From: Melioribacteraceae bacterium
GTDB taxonomy: Bacteria > Bacteroidota > Ignavibacteria > Ignavibacteriales > Melioribacteraceae
Assembly: GCA_035362835.1 (NCBI GenBank)
Contig: DAOSDY010000001.1
Span: 868,001 to 932,000 of the forward strand
DNA length: 64,000 bases
Direction: 5' to 3'
Both the position numbers and the translations under genes were made by a program. Positions 8,952 to 18,487 of this stretch are shown one piece after another. How positions within the stretch are numbered: the stretch's first letter is position 1; every line of letters begins with the position of its first letter. The notes beneath the pieces were generated by a model that was not told where the DNA came from, ran no database searches, and was given only the letters and a program-made list of their open reading frames with translations.

Positions 8952-10337
8952 TTAATTTCTGTTTAGAATTCCCTTCTGATGTTCGTACTCGGAAGGAATT
9001 AACTCCGCATCTTCGGGGCCGTGTTTAATCTTTTCATTTAAGAGATAAAGAAACAGAATAAAAAGGAGAGCATAAACTGCTGTAAAGAGTATTAATGAAA
9101 ACAGAACCTGATTAGCAGTTACAACTTTAGATAGTCCTTCCGAGGTCCTGAGCAGGTTATAAACTATCCAGGGCTGTCTTCCAACCTCGGCAGAAATCCA
9201 GCCGAGCTGGTTTGCAATCTGAGGACCGAGAACTGCAATAACAAAAATTCGCAGAAGCCATTTCATTTCGAATATTTTTTCTTTACGCAAAAGAATTAAA
9301 CCGAGCAGACTTATTCCGATCAGAAAGAAACCGATTGCAACCATAAGATGATACGACTGAAAAACAATATTAACGGGAGGACGATCCTCCGGTTTGAATG
9401 CATTGAGACCGGTGACGGGTTTATCCGGATCGCCATGGATAAGATAGCTCAGCATTCCCGGGATTTTAATTCCGAAATTTACTTCCTGCTTCTGATCGTT
9501 GACCCAGCCGAATAAATAAAGATCGCCCGCGGAAGATGAATCATAATGTGCTTCGAACGCAGCAAGTTTTGCGGGCTGGGTTTCGCTGATACCAACAGCA
9601 CTTTTATGACCGGTAAATAGTTGGAACAGAGAAGCAAAAACAGCCAGACCCAGAGCAATTTTGAAAGACGATTTTGCAAATTCAATATGCTTTTTTTTCA
9701 ATAAATAATAGGCGCTCACACTTAAAACAAGAAAAGCACCGGCAAGCCATGCACCGGACAAAACATGAGACAGCCTTTCCATTGATGAAGGATTGAATAC
9801 CATTCCCCAGAAATCTGTTATCTCGGCACGCGCATTAATTCCTTCACCAACTATATGATAACCGGCCGGCGTCTGCTGCCAGGAGTTAGCAACTACGATC
9901 CAGACTGCGCTCAGCATCGATCCGAATGAAACCATTATTGTTGAGAAGAAATGCATCTTAGGACTTACTTTATTCCAGCCGAAGACAAGCACAGCAAGAA
10001 ATCCCGACTCAAGAAAGAATGCAAATATTCCTTCTGCGGCCAGTGCGCTGCCGAAAACATCACCAACAAACCGCGAGTATGTAGCCCAGTTTGTTCCGAA
10101 TTCAAATTCCATAACAATTCCGGTCGCAACACCCATAGCAAAAGTTAAGGCAAATATCTTAACCCAAAATTTTGTCATCCTTTCGTAAAGCTTATTGCCG
10201 GTTTTAAGGTACATTCCTTCCATTATTACAAGAAGAACTCCCAGACCGATGCTGAGAGGAGGATAGATATAATGGAAAGCAATTGTAAAAGCGAATTGAA
10301 TGCGTGAGAGAATTTCTACGTCCATGGGATAATCCAT
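8952..10337 (-). CDS. cydA: Cytochrome bd quinol oxidase subunit I
   Basis: A 461-residue CydA, the haem-bearing quinol-oxidising subunit in the inner membrane. The N-terminal SRIQFAFTIAFHYIYPP holds His22, equivalent to the haem ligand His19 of E. coli. LSHVLSGAWLAGA carries the second His ligand region. The Q-loop motif QPAKLAAFEAHY retains the Lys and Glu implicated in quinol binding, and GRQPWIVYNLLRT is the conserved segment after the loop. The length and compact Q-loop point to the short Q-loop type. A second in-frame ATG lies four codons in and could be the real start. Expression under microaerobic or nitrosative stress is the usual role. Confidence 0.97.
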   Translation of the reverse strand: MDYPMDVEILSRIQFAFTIAFHYIYPPLSIGLGVLLVIMEGMYLKTGNKLYERMTKFWVKIFALTFAMGVATGIVMEFEFGTNWATYSRFVGDVFGSALAAEGIFAFFLESGFLAVLVFGWNKVSPKMHFFSTIMVSFGSMLSAVWIVVANSWQQTPAGYHIVGEGINARAEITDFWGMVFNPSSMERLSHVLSGAWLAGAFLVLSVSAYYLLKKKHIEFAKSSFKIALGLAVFASLFQLFTGHKSAVGISETQPAKLAAFEAHYDSSSAGDLYLFGWVNDQKQEVNFGIKIPGMLSYLIHGDPDKPVTGLNAFKPEDRPPVNIVFQSYHLMVAIGFFLIGISLLGLILLRKEKIFEMKWLLRIFVIAVLGPQIANQLGWISAEVGRQPWIVYNLLRTSEGLSKVVTANQVLFSLILFTAVYALLFILFLYLLNEKIKHGPEDAELIPSEYEHQKGILNRN

Positions 10338-10429
10338 ATTTTCTTTTGAAGCTGATTTAAAATAAGAAATAAATAAAAGGAATGGAACTTGAAATAAATA
10401 TAGTATTTAGCGGAAGTCTGGTATGAGAA

Positions 10430-10459
10430 CATTTGAGAGTGATGCGGGGATCTCAAATG
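10430..10459. repeat. 9-bp perfect inverted repeat upstream of cydA
   Basis: CATTTGAGA (10430-10438) and TCTCAAATG (10451-10459) form a perfect inverted repeat around a 12-base loop, 93 bases upstream of cydA. It has no T-run on either side, so it is not an obvious terminator. It could be an operator or a leader hairpin of the cydAB transcript. Confidence 0.5.
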
Positions 10460-10474
10460 CAAACTATTTTATGA

Positions 10475-10503
10475 GGAAAAAAGATTATCGAAAATGATAA
10501 TCT
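10475..10503 (-). terminator. Rho-independent terminator after valS
   Basis: On the minus strand the RNA reads AGATTATC, loop ATTTTC, GATAATCT, then a run of T. The 8-bp stem is AT-rich but perfect and is followed by six T's, 42 bases after the valS stop. Confidence 0.6.
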
Positions 10504-10544
10504 ATAAATATTTGCAAGATCCTGAATAAGGAATAAAACAGTAT

Positions 10545-13166
10545 TTACTTAAGGTCTTCCAGGATAGCTTTCAATTTCTCGAGGGAAGTTTCCCAATCGT
10601 GCATTTTCGTTCTTTCGCGTTCAATAACTTCTACGGGAGCCTTGGCAACGAATCCCTCGTTCGACAATTTTTTCTTAACACCTTCTAAAGAACCGGAAAT
10701 TCTGGTAATCTCCTTTTCAATTCTGGACCGTTCAACATTCAGATCAATAAGGCCCTCAAGCGGAATGAAAACATCGCAATCTTTTACTACTGCCGATGCG
10801 CTTGCCTTCGGCTTCTGCATAGCGGGGTCAACAACCAGCTCATCTATTCTGACGATCGACTTAATATATTTTATCTGGTCGTCGTTTATCCTACCGGTCT
10901 TTAAATAAACATTGATCAGCTTTGAAGGAGGAATATTCATCTCGCCCCTGATATTACGGATCGCATTAATAATGTTCTGAATGAACTCAACATTATTCTC
11001 GGCAACCTCGTCAATCAGTATTCCGTAATATTTAGGAAATTCCTGAATTGAAATACTATCCCCTTTTTTTCTTTCTCCAAGCAGCTGCCAGATCTCTTCG
11101 GTAATAAAAGGCATAAACGGATGAACCAGCTTAAGCATCTCTTCAAACAGGGATATCGCACGCGAGAGAAGAGCCGATTTCACTTCGTCGTCAGCATTAT
11201 AAAGCCTGAATTTCGAAAGCTCTATGTACCAGTCGCAAAAATCACTCCAGACATAAGAGTAGATTATTTTCACGGCATTATTGATTTCATATTCATCGAT
11301 TGCCTCGGTGAACATTTTGATTGTCTTTTCGAAGCGCGACAGAATCCAGCGGTCGGTAAAGTCGAGATGTTTGTCAACAAGTTCTTTATCCACTTTAATA
11401 TTCTGAGCATTCATCATAAGAAAGCGGCCCGCGTTCCAGATTTTATTAGCGAAGTTTCTACCTATTTCGCATTTATCGGAACTGAAAAGAACATCCTGGC
11501 CGAGCGGGGCAATATAGATCATAGTAAATCTGAGGGCATCGGCACCATACTCGTCTATAAGATCGAGAGGATCTGGAGAATTACCCAACGACTTGCTCAT
11601 TTTCCTGCCCTGCGAATCGCGAACGGTACTGGTGAAGTAGACATCGCGGAAAGGAATCTGATTCTTAAAATGCATACCGGCAATAATCATTCTTGCCACC
11701 CAGAAAAATATTATATCAGGCGCAGTAACAAGAAGGTCTGTGGGATAATAATAGTTCTGTTCTTTTTCATCAGTAAAAACATCCTGGGCCCAGAGCCAGC
11801 TCGAAGCCCATGTATCAAGCACGTCGTCGTCCCGGTACCAGTTGTCGGCATCCGCCGGCGGTTCGACCTCGCAATAGATTTCACCGCTGTCCTTATGATA
11901 CCAGACAGGTATGCGATGTCCCCACCAGAGCTGACGCGATATACACCAGTCCCTTATATTCGTCATCCAGTGTTCATAAGTTTTTACCCAATGTTCTGGA
12001 TAGAAATTTACTTTACCTTCCAAGACAGCATCGAGAGCCGGTCTTGCAAGTTTCTCCATCCGCATAAACCATTGTTCGGATAGATACGGTTCAATCGGTA
12101 CATTCCCGCGCTGGGAGTAACCCACCTTATTTGTATAGTCTTCAACTTTATGCAGAAGTCCGAGTTCTTCCATTCTGGCAACCACTTTAAACCGGAGATC
12201 ATACCGATCGAGGTCTCTGAACTCTTTAGGCACATTTCCATTTGAAGTTGCATCCTCGTTAAAGATATTAACCATCTCTAATTTATGCCGAAGGCCCATT
12301 TCATAATCATTTACGTCATGAGCGGGAGTAACTTTAACAGCACCGGTTCCAAATTCTTTATCGACATATCCATCAGCAAAGAGAGGGATTTCACGTCCGA
12401 CAATCGGTAGGATTACTGTTTTTCCGATCAGGTGTTTATATCTTTCATCTTCGGGGTTGACTGCAATTCCGGTATCGCCAAGCATAGTTTCCGGGCGGGT
12501 TGTAGCGACAATTACAAATTCAGTTGAGTCTTTAACCGGATACTTGAAATACCAGAGATTACCTTTAACCTCTTTATAAAAAACCTCTTCATCGCTGATT
12601 GCGGATTTTGAAGCCGGGTCCCAGTTTACCATCCTGTAACCGCGATAAATAAGATCTTCCTTATAGAGCTTTACAAACGCTTCAATAACTTTTCGGTAAT
12701 AATGAATATCCATAGTAAAGCGTTCACGCTGCCAGTCGCAGCTAACGCCGAGTTTACGGAGCTGCTTGAAAATTATTCCGCCGTATTTTTCTTTCCATTC
12801 GTAACAGTATTGAAGAAAGTCCTCCCGCGAGATATTGTCTTTATTAATCCCCTTTTCCTTCAACATCGCAACAACTTTAGCTTCGGTGGCAATTGACGCA
12901 TGGTCTATACCCGGAATCCAGCATGCATTAAAACCTTTCATCCGCTTGTATCTTATATAGATATCCTGAAGCGTGTTATTAAGAATATGACCGATATGCA
13001 GAATGCCTGTTATGTTTGGCGGAGGGATTACAATAGTATACGGTTCTTTAGATTCATCGACCTCGGAATGATAAAGATTATGTTCGTACCAGTATTGATA
13101 CCACTTCTCCTCAACATCTTTAGAGTTATATGTTTTTGGAATTTCCGAAAAACTAGCAGAGGACAT
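10545..13166 (-). CDS. valS: Valyl-tRNA synthetase
   Basis: A class I aminoacyl-tRNA synthetase of 873 residues that charges tRNA-Val. HIGH is at 57-60 in GILHIGHILNN, and KMSKS lies near residue 521 in GRKMSKSLGN. Between them is the CP1 editing domain with TTRPETMLGDTGIAVNPED, which hydrolyses mischarged Thr-tRNA. WWGHRIPVWY is the typical ValS signature following CP1. The C-terminal anticodon-binding domain is followed by a coiled coil (about 805-873) characteristic of ValS and absent from IleRS. The length is normal. It stands alone, with a terminator 42 bases after its stop. Confidence 0.98.
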   Translation of the reverse strand: MSSASFSEIPKTYNSKDVEEKWYQYWYEHNLYHSEVDESKEPYTIVIPPPNITGILHIGHILNNTLQDIYIRYKRMKGFNACWIPGIDHASIATEAKVVAMLKEKGINKDNISREDFLQYCYEWKEKYGGIIFKQLRKLGVSCDWQRERFTMDIHYYRKVIEAFVKLYKEDLIYRGYRMVNWDPASKSAISDEEVFYKEVKGNLWYFKYPVKDSTEFVIVATTRPETMLGDTGIAVNPEDERYKHLIGKTVILPIVGREIPLFADGYVDKEFGTGAVKVTPAHDVNDYEMGLRHKLEMVNIFNEDATSNGNVPKEFRDLDRYDLRFKVVARMEELGLLHKVEDYTNKVGYSQRGNVPIEPYLSEQWFMRMEKLARPALDAVLEGKVNFYPEHWVKTYEHWMTNIRDWCISRQLWWGHRIPVWYHKDSGEIYCEVEPPADADNWYRDDDVLDTWASSWLWAQDVFTDEKEQNYYYPTDLLVTAPDIIFFWVARMIIAGMHFKNQIPFRDVYFTSTVRDSQGRKMSKSLGNSPDPLDLIDEYGADALRFTMIYIAPLGQDVLFSSDKCEIGRNFANKIWNAGRFLMMNAQNIKVDKELVDKHLDFTDRWILSRFEKTIKMFTEAIDEYEINNAVKIIYSYVWSDFCDWYIELSKFRLYNADDEVKSALLSRAISLFEEMLKLVHPFMPFITEEIWQLLGERKKGDSISIQEFPKYYGILIDEVAENNVEFIQNIINAIRNIRGEMNIPPSKLINVYLKTGRINDDQIKYIKSIVRIDELVVDPAMQKPKASASAVVKDCDVFIPLEGLIDLNVERSRIEKEITRISGSLEGVKKKLSNEGFVAKAPVEVIERERTKMHDWETSLEKLKAILEDLK

Positions 13167-13284
13167 TTACTTCTCTCAAATTAATATTAATCAGGTGTAA
13201 ATATAAAGAATCCTGATGCTCAATGCTCGGCCGGGAAAAGATTTGGCCGGCGGTCAATACCAGGATAAAATGATTGAGGAGAAA

Positions 13285-13332
13285 TATAAAAACGGGAATT
13301 ACAAGTAAATTGCGTTTTTTACCATTACCCGT
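13285..13332 (-). terminator. Possible terminator between the glycosyltransferase gene and valS
   Basis: On the minus strand ACGGG pairs with CCCGT around a long, AT-rich loop and is followed by TTTTTAT, just after the glycosyltransferase stop at 13347. The stem is short (5 bp, with some further weak pairing), so this is a tentative call. Confidence 0.35.
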
Positions 13333-13346
13333 AAAGAGTCTTGAAT

Positions 13347-14480
13347 TTAATTTTGAGAGCCGGTCAGGTATTCTGCTACTTCGGATGTACCGTTTTGGAG
13401 TCCTGCGAGGGATATATTTTTTGAGTAATATTCCAGCAATCCCGGATTTTCAAATAATTTAGTCACTATAACCGCAAGCTTACTTATGTTTTTCTCGTAA
13501 ATACCGAGTTTGTTTTCCAGTATAAAATCGACATTCCCTTTTTCCTGTTCCCATATATAACTATTGACCACCGGGATTCTTCCGCACATCAGGATCTCCA
13601 TAAAAGTTGAAGCGCCGCATTTGGTAATAACCAGATCGGAGACGGAAATCAGATCATGAATAAAATCGACAAATCCGTATACTTCAATTCTTCTACCGGG
13701 ATACATTTTTTTTTGATTAAGAGCACGTTCATACAATTTATTATTCCGGCCGCATACCATCAGCAGATCGTATTCACCTTTGCCTGAAGCAAGCGTATTA
13801 AAAATCCGGAATCCGTTAGGAATACCATCGCCGCCGCCGAGAATAAGAACCACATTTTTATTCAGTCCGAATTTCTTTTTAAGATCTATAATTTCATTCT
13901 TCCCGGGAGGGGATTTAAATTTCTCCCCAAGTATAAAAGGAAAGACTTTCAGATTGTCCGGTTTTATACCGGATTCAATACATTTCTGTTTAAGTACATT
14001 ACTGAAAAGAATAAAACTCTGATCTTTCTTTAAAAACCATAATGGATGCGCTGTATAAGGGTCCGTTACAATAGTTACTACGGGCAGATTCATTCCAAGT
14101 TTTTTTAATGTAGAATAGACCGGTTTAATCAGGAAGAAATGAAAAATAACTATTTTATCGGGACGGTAGTCTTCAATAATTTTTTTTAAATATTTGGTAA
14201 TATTTATCGATACAAGGTAAGCGCTGATATGCGAAACGGTTTTAAATTTATGTGTGGCATAAAGAAATTCATAGAACCACTTTGCTCTACTCTGAAGGTG
14301 ACGGTAACCGTCCTCAATAACAAACCGGGCGAATTTTCTGCTTTCACCGAATCCGTCTATAAGAAGAGTTTCGGCTTCGTCGCCTTTATATTTTTTAATA
14401 TATTCGGCAACGGAGCGTGCGGGTGCTAAATGACCTCCGCCTGTTCTTAAATATATAAATAGATGTTTTTCTTTATTCAT
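13347..14480 (-). CDS. MGDG-synthase/MurG-like glycosyltransferase
   Basis: A 377-residue GT-B fold glycosyltransferase. The N-terminus TGGGHLAPARSVAEYIKK matches the Gly-rich loop of the monogalactosyldiacylglycerol synthase family, which binds the lipid acceptor. ILGGGDGIPNGF starts the C-terminal nucleotide-sugar domain. ITKCGASTFMEILMCGRIPVV is the conserved donor-binding region shared with MurG. The likely reaction is transfer of hexose from a UDP-sugar to a diacylglycerol-type or other lipid at the membrane face. The donor and acceptor are not determinable here. It starts 7 bases after the stop of the neighbouring glycosyltransferase-like gene, so the two form an operon. Confidence 0.82.
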   Translation of the reverse strand: MNKEKHLFIYLRTGGGHLAPARSVAEYIKKYKGDEAETLLIDGFGESRKFARFVIEDGYRHLQSRAKWFYEFLYATHKFKTVSHISAYLVSINITKYLKKIIEDYRPDKIVIFHFFLIKPVYSTLKKLGMNLPVVTIVTDPYTAHPLWFLKKDQSFILFSNVLKQKCIESGIKPDNLKVFPFILGEKFKSPPGKNEIIDLKKKFGLNKNVVLILGGGDGIPNGFRIFNTLASGKGEYDLLMVCGRNNKLYERALNQKKMYPGRRIEVYGFVDFIHDLISVSDLVITKCGASTFMEILMCGRIPVVNSYIWEQEKGNVDFILENKLGIYEKNISKLAVIVTKLFENPGLLEYYSKNISLAGLQNGTSEVAEYLTGSQN

Positions 14481-14487
14481 TTCTGAA

Positions 14488-15822
14488 TTACCGGAAAACC
14501 GGAGAATTGGATTGAGTCATCCGGCCTGTTTTAAGTATCTCAATTATTTTATAAGTCCCCATTTTTCTTGCTTTCAGAAATCCCGACCAGGCCATTTCCG
14601 CAAGAATTCCTTTGTTTAAGAGATCGTGCAGCCACTGATCTGTATATTCGGGATTCATCTGTTTAATGCCCGCCTGAATTTCGAAAAGCCACAAGCGGTT
14701 AAACTTCTCCTGCGAACCGATCGGCGGGGTCATAATAACAGGCAATCCCAAACCGCAATAGAATGAAAGCTCACTCGGTTTTGTCCAGAGTATATCGGTC
14801 TGATGCATTGCCCGGTTAAACTTATGGAAATATTCTTCGTGTGTTTCGGCATAAATTATATCGATCTTAGAATCATCTGTAGTTATCTTTTCTTTTACTG
14901 ATTTGAAATAATCGAATACATTCTGTTTTGTACCCGCAATAAGCAGAAGTTTAATTTCATCTCTCAGGATTTTATCTTTAAGACTGAAAGCTATTTTACT
15001 ACCGATTTCTTTAAGAGCACCTGCGCCGCCCACTGCATATGCGATAGTTAATTTTCTCTTATCCCTGTTAGAGTAATTTTCTTCTCCTATGAAGTGCTGG
15101 ATACTTTTTTCATGACGTGCTCTGAAGACATTTTTAGGATCGAGATTTACAAGTCTTGTACCGAGATTACTTTTAAGAACCGACAGATCCCTGTCCCCTA
15201 GAAGATCAATGGGGAGCGGGAAGCCGGTTATAAAAATTCTTTCATCGGGCACTCCGTATGCCCTTAATCTCTGAGCAGCTTTTCCGCACGGCGCGAAATA
15301 ATGAATTCTGCTTTCGTACGGCTGACGGGCCACCCATACTCTGTTTAGATCCGCATCGCAAATAATACAATATACATTATGACTTCCTTTCATATCGGCA
15401 GCTATTGCCGAAGCGTAGAAGGATGTTACAATCGGAAGATTCTTCATCTTCACTTTGTCAAGCATTGCCGAGCATAATCCTTTTTTGATGCTCGACTCTA
15501 GAAGGTCGACTTGGAAAGTAGCATTCGAAAGATCGCGAATCGGGTAATACGAGGGAATGTGCAGAAGAGTATCGAGAAGACTAAAGAGAGGTTTACCAAT
15601 AACCGGAATACTTCTGGCACGCGACATCAACTCATATGCCCCGAGAACTCTTTTCCACAATTTCTCTTCATTCTTTGATGCGGCATCACCCGCTCCAACT
15701 GTAATTATTTTGCCTTCGGCTATTTCTTTCAATGGATAGACGGCTCTCTGGTGTCCGTATCCCATTGTTGCCGAGATCACCCATGCTTTTACTTCATCGA
15801 TTGGTTCAATCATTACTTTCAA
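14488..15822 (-). CDS. Glycosyltransferase-like protein of unknown specificity
   Basis: A 444-residue cytosolic protein resembling the GT-B superfamily. Its N-terminus VISATMGYGHQRA parallels the GGGHxxA loop of MGDG-synthase-like enzymes. AVGGAGALKEIGSKI looks like the start of the C-terminal domain, and PSELSFYCGLGLPVIMTPPIG like the donor-site region. FAPCGKAAQRLRAYGVPDERIFITGFPLPID resembles the linker between the two domains. I know of no characterised member; it may be grouped under a DUF. It is the first gene of a two-gene operon with the MGDG-like enzyme, which suggests consecutive sugar additions to one lipid. Neither a signal peptide nor a membrane span is seen. Confidence 0.7.
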   Translation of the reverse strand: MKVMIEPIDEVKAWVISATMGYGHQRAVYPLKEIAEGKIITVGAGDAASKNEEKLWKRVLGAYELMSRARSIPVIGKPLFSLLDTLLHIPSYYPIRDLSNATFQVDLLESSIKKGLCSAMLDKVKMKNLPIVTSFYASAIAADMKGSHNVYCIICDADLNRVWVARQPYESRIHYFAPCGKAAQRLRAYGVPDERIFITGFPLPIDLLGDRDLSVLKSNLGTRLVNLDPKNVFRARHEKSIQHFIGEENYSNRDKRKLTIAYAVGGAGALKEIGSKIAFSLKDKILRDEIKLLLIAGTKQNVFDYFKSVKEKITTDDSKIDIIYAETHEEYFHKFNRAMHQTDILWTKPSELSFYCGLGLPVIMTPPIGSQEKFNRLWLFEIQAGIKQMNPEYTDQWLHDLLNKGILAEMAWSGFLKARKMGTYKIIEILKTGRMTQSNSPVFR

Positions 15823-16101
15823 TACCTCTGGGCAATTTTAATTTCCAATTAATTACAAACTACTTCCGATCAAAATTTATCCAGATTCGGCTATAAGAAC
15901 AAATTATATTTTGTTAATATGAATCAGCATACTCAAAAAATTTTCTTACAAATAATTGAAAAGTCTTCAATCTTTCACACTAGCAGATATTAATCCGGAA
16001 TGGACCGTTAACAAAGATCAGGGTATTTAAAAGTTGAATCGGTTAACAGCAGAAATGGATTTGGAATTAATGGTGAATAGCGGAATTTGAAATAAAAGCG
16101 G

Positions 16102-17076
16102 TTAAAGCTTTCCCAGAATTTTATCCATTGTCCATGCGGTTGAAGCGGCGGATTTACCGTTGCTTGGCGATTTACCCTTGCCGAGTAATTCATCAACAAT
16201 TAATTGAATAAGCGGTTGGGCAACGTGTTCCGGGTTATCAATTTTTATCTCTTCCTTTTTACCGCCCGAAACCAGGATAACCGGATCGCTGCTGAAGGTT
16301 GGGTAAATTATTCTACCTTTCGAGCCGATAATTTCAGTTTGATCGGTATTTTCATCGGCGACAAAACACCATGCTGCAGTTCCGTTTAAGCCGTTTTCAA
16401 AACTGAAGATGGCGTTAACAGTATCCTCCGCACTGTATAAGCCGGCCCGGTTTGAATGAAAACCCGAAGCAGATACAATCTTTCCGAAATAGAATTGTAG
16501 AAGATCGATCATGTGAGAGCCGAGATCGCAGAAGTATCCGCATCCGGCTATTGCAGGATCTACTCGCCAGTTTTCACCATTGGTCAAATCTTTTTCCGTA
16601 GGAGTCTGATAGAATCTGATATTGACAGAGCGGATTTCTCCTATTGCTTTCTGATCAATCAACGACTTAATCTTGAGGAACCTTGGTAAAGCTCTTCTGT
16701 AATAAGCTACAAACAGGGGGACTTTATTATTCTTACAAGCATCTATCATTTCGACACATTCGCGGTAGTTAAGAGCCATCGGTTTTTCAACATAGACAGG
16801 CTTACCGGCAGCCGCAGCGGCGAGTGTAAATTTCTTGTGAGATGAAGGGGGCGTTGCAATATAAACAGCGTCAACATCCGGATCATTAATTAACTTATCA
16901 GCATTGTCATACCACTTAGGTACGTTATGTCTTTCAGCATAATCTTTTGCGAGAGTCCCGGTACGGCGCATAACAGCAACCAGCTCCGAACCTGAAGATT
17001 TTTGAAAGCCGGGTCCGCTCTTAATTTCGGTTACATCTCCGCAACCAATAATTCCCCATCTTATAATACTTTTCAT
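16102..17076 (-). CDS. Gfo/Idh/MocA family NAD(P)-dependent oxidoreductase
   Basis: A 324-residue oxidoreductase. The N-terminal Rossmann fold has WGIIGCGDVTEIKSGPGF in place of the usual GxGxxG. VYVEKPMALN holds the conserved catalytic Lys of the EKP motif. The C-terminal domain has GCGYFCDLGSHMIDLLQF with the conserved Asp and His. Members oxidise or reduce sugars, inositols or their derivatives using NAD(P). The substrate is unknown. Its ATG overlaps the stop of the upstream NAD-binding protein gene by 4 bases, so translation is coupled. It is the last gene of the long rpoN-hslVU run. Confidence 0.92.
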   Translation of the reverse strand: MKSIIRWGIIGCGDVTEIKSGPGFQKSSGSELVAVMRRTGTLAKDYAERHNVPKWYDNADKLINDPDVDAVYIATPPSSHKKFTLAAAAAGKPVYVEKPMALNYRECVEMIDACKNNKVPLFVAYYRRALPRFLKIKSLIDQKAIGEIRSVNIRFYQTPTEKDLTNGENWRVDPAIAGCGYFCDLGSHMIDLLQFYFGKIVSASGFHSNRAGLYSAEDTVNAIFSFENGLNGTAAWCFVADENTDQTEIIGSKGRIIYPTFSSDPVILVSGGKKEEIKIDNPEHVAQPLIQLIVDELLGKGKSPSNGKSAASTAWTMDKILGKL

Positions 17077-17744
17077 TCTGCTATTCGAAATATTTGATCG
17101 GATTTGAAAATTAACAGCCGCTCAAAGGTTGAATCATTAGCGGCATTAATCATTGCTTCGGCAACAGTTTCAGCTTTAATCGGTCTTAGCTTTTTAATTC
17201 CGGGAATATACTTTAATAGAGCGTTCATAATTATCCCGGCCATATTTTCTGTAAACCGGGGAGTTTCCCTTTCACCGATAAGCAGTGATGGTTGAAAGAT
17301 AATTATTCTTTTAAATGGCATTTCGGAAACTGCGGATTCTAGTAAGCCCTTTATTCTTAGATAAAAATTGAATGAATAGCGGTTGGCACCTGCAGATGAA
17401 ACAAGGAGTAATTTCTCAACCTGATTTACAGCAGCCGCATGTGCTGTTTCATACTGGAAAGTATAATCGACAAGATACTGTTTCTCCTTACTTCCGGCTT
17501 TCTTAATTGTTGTGCCGAGTGCGGTGTATAATTCGTCACCGGAAACTTTGTCACCCCATTGTTCAATCAAACTAAAGTCGACAATGTTCTCTTCCAGTTT
17601 AGGGTGGTTGATTCCCGCGGATCTTCTTGAAAAGGTTTTCACGGTTCCGTAGCGGGAGTCATCCAGTAATTTATTAACAAGATGTCTTCCGATTAATCCT
17701 GTTGCCCCGAGAACAATCGCTGTTTTAGAGTTCGACTCCGTCAT
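17073..17744 (-). CDS. NAD(P)-binding Rossmann protein, atypical SDR (HTATIP2/YbjT-like)
   Basis: A 223-residue atypical short-chain dehydrogenase. VLGATGLIGRHLVNKLL gives the GxxGxxG nucleotide-binding loop near the N-terminus. LLVSSAGANRYSFNFYLRIKGLLE carries the S...YxxxK-like arrangement used by HTATIP2-like proteins. Such proteins bind NADPH; many have regulatory or redox roles that are not well defined. It lies 64 bases after the acid phosphatase gene and overlaps the Gfo/Idh/MocA gene by 4 bases. Confidence 0.85.
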   Translation of the reverse strand: MTESNSKTAIVLGATGLIGRHLVNKLLDDSRYGTVKTFSRRSAGINHPKLEENIVDFSLIEQWGDKVSGDELYTALGTTIKKAGSKEKQYLVDYTFQYETAHAAAVNQVEKLLLVSSAGANRYSFNFYLRIKGLLESAVSEMPFKRIIIFQPSLLIGERETPRFTENMAGIIMNALLKYIPGIKKLRPIKAETVAEAMINAANDSTFERLLIFKSDQIFRIAE

Positions 17745-17808
17745 AAAAGTAATGCCGGTTCTATTTAAATATTTCCGATTTTAAGATAATAAAACAGAGA
17801 CATTTATT

Positions 17809-18462
17809 TCAGTCAATCAGGTAAATATAATTAGGGAGTTTAATTTCAAATCCGGAGTTGCCCCCAGCAAGGTCACTCAGCTGATCGCCAATATTGGCAA
17901 TTATTTTATATCCTCTGGATACAAGTTCGCTTCTTTTTGATGATTTGAATTCTGTTGCCGTCAAATCACGTTCGTTTTCTTTTCGAACAATAACAGTATC
18001 GAATTCGGTATAGCCCTGCTGATTAAGATTATCTAAAGTAGCCTGATAGGAATCGCAGTTTCTTCCGGATATAAAAACAATTCTGATATTTTTAGATATG
18101 AGATAATTGTAAAATCTTTTTGTCTGTGGAATAGCAGTCGCATCCGATTTCTTCAGCCATTCAAGCCAGATTTCATAATAATAACCGAAGTCAATCTCTT
18201 TAATATGTTCATAATTAGAGAGTGCTGTTTCGTCTATATCAAATACGACAGTCGCTTCCGGCGGAATTGTCAACCTATTAAAATATTCAACAGCATCATC
18301 AATAATTCTCTTCATATCTTTATCATACTGACCCGATTCATAATAATTCTGGACAACTTTTTTTACAGCGCCAAGATTTAACAGCCGGTTTTCGGAATCG
18401 CCCGAACAGCCGATGAGAATTAGAAGAGAAATAAACAACAATGATTTTATTAATCGATTCAT
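17809..18462 (-). CDS. HAD superfamily acid phosphatase lipoprotein (class C/e(P4)-like)
   Basis: A 217-residue lipoprotein with a lipobox at LIGC (about 16-19). The HAD motif I is VFDIDETALSNYEH (DxDxT), motif II is VFISGRN, and motif IV is GDQLSDLAGG. These fit the subfamily IIIB acid phosphatases such as Haemophilus lipoprotein e(P4), which dephosphorylate nucleotides and similar monoesters at the cell surface or in the periplasm. The arrangement 25 bases after hslU indicates co-transcription, with no obvious functional link. Confidence 0.9.
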   Translation of the reverse strand: MNRLIKSLLFISLLILIGCSGDSENRLLNLGAVKKVVQNYYESGQYDKDMKRIIDDAVEYFNRLTIPPEATVVFDIDETALSNYEHIKEIDFGYYYEIWLEWLKKSDATAIPQTKRFYNYLISKNIRIVFISGRNCDSYQATLDNLNQQGYTEFDTVIVRKENERDLTATEFKSSKRSELVSRGYKIIANIGDQLSDLAGGNSGFEIKLPNYIYLID

Positions 18463-18487
18463 TAATTACCCCACATACCGGAAGGTT

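Noticed and set aside
11121..12083. A 320-residue open frame on the plus strand
   Set aside because: It is antisense to the middle of valS, which has all motifs of a real synthetase. The translated product has no family features and a shadow-like composition.
13161..13250. A T-box or other riboswitch leader for valS
   Set aside because: There is a CGGCC/GGCCG pairing in the leader, but no T-box sequence or specifier-loop layout could be found.
15823..16101. A small gene in the 279-base gap before the glycosyltransferase pair
   Set aside because: Only a short frame that overlaps the end of the oxidoreductase gene is present, with no ribosome-binding site. It is AT-rich and probably holds the promoter only.
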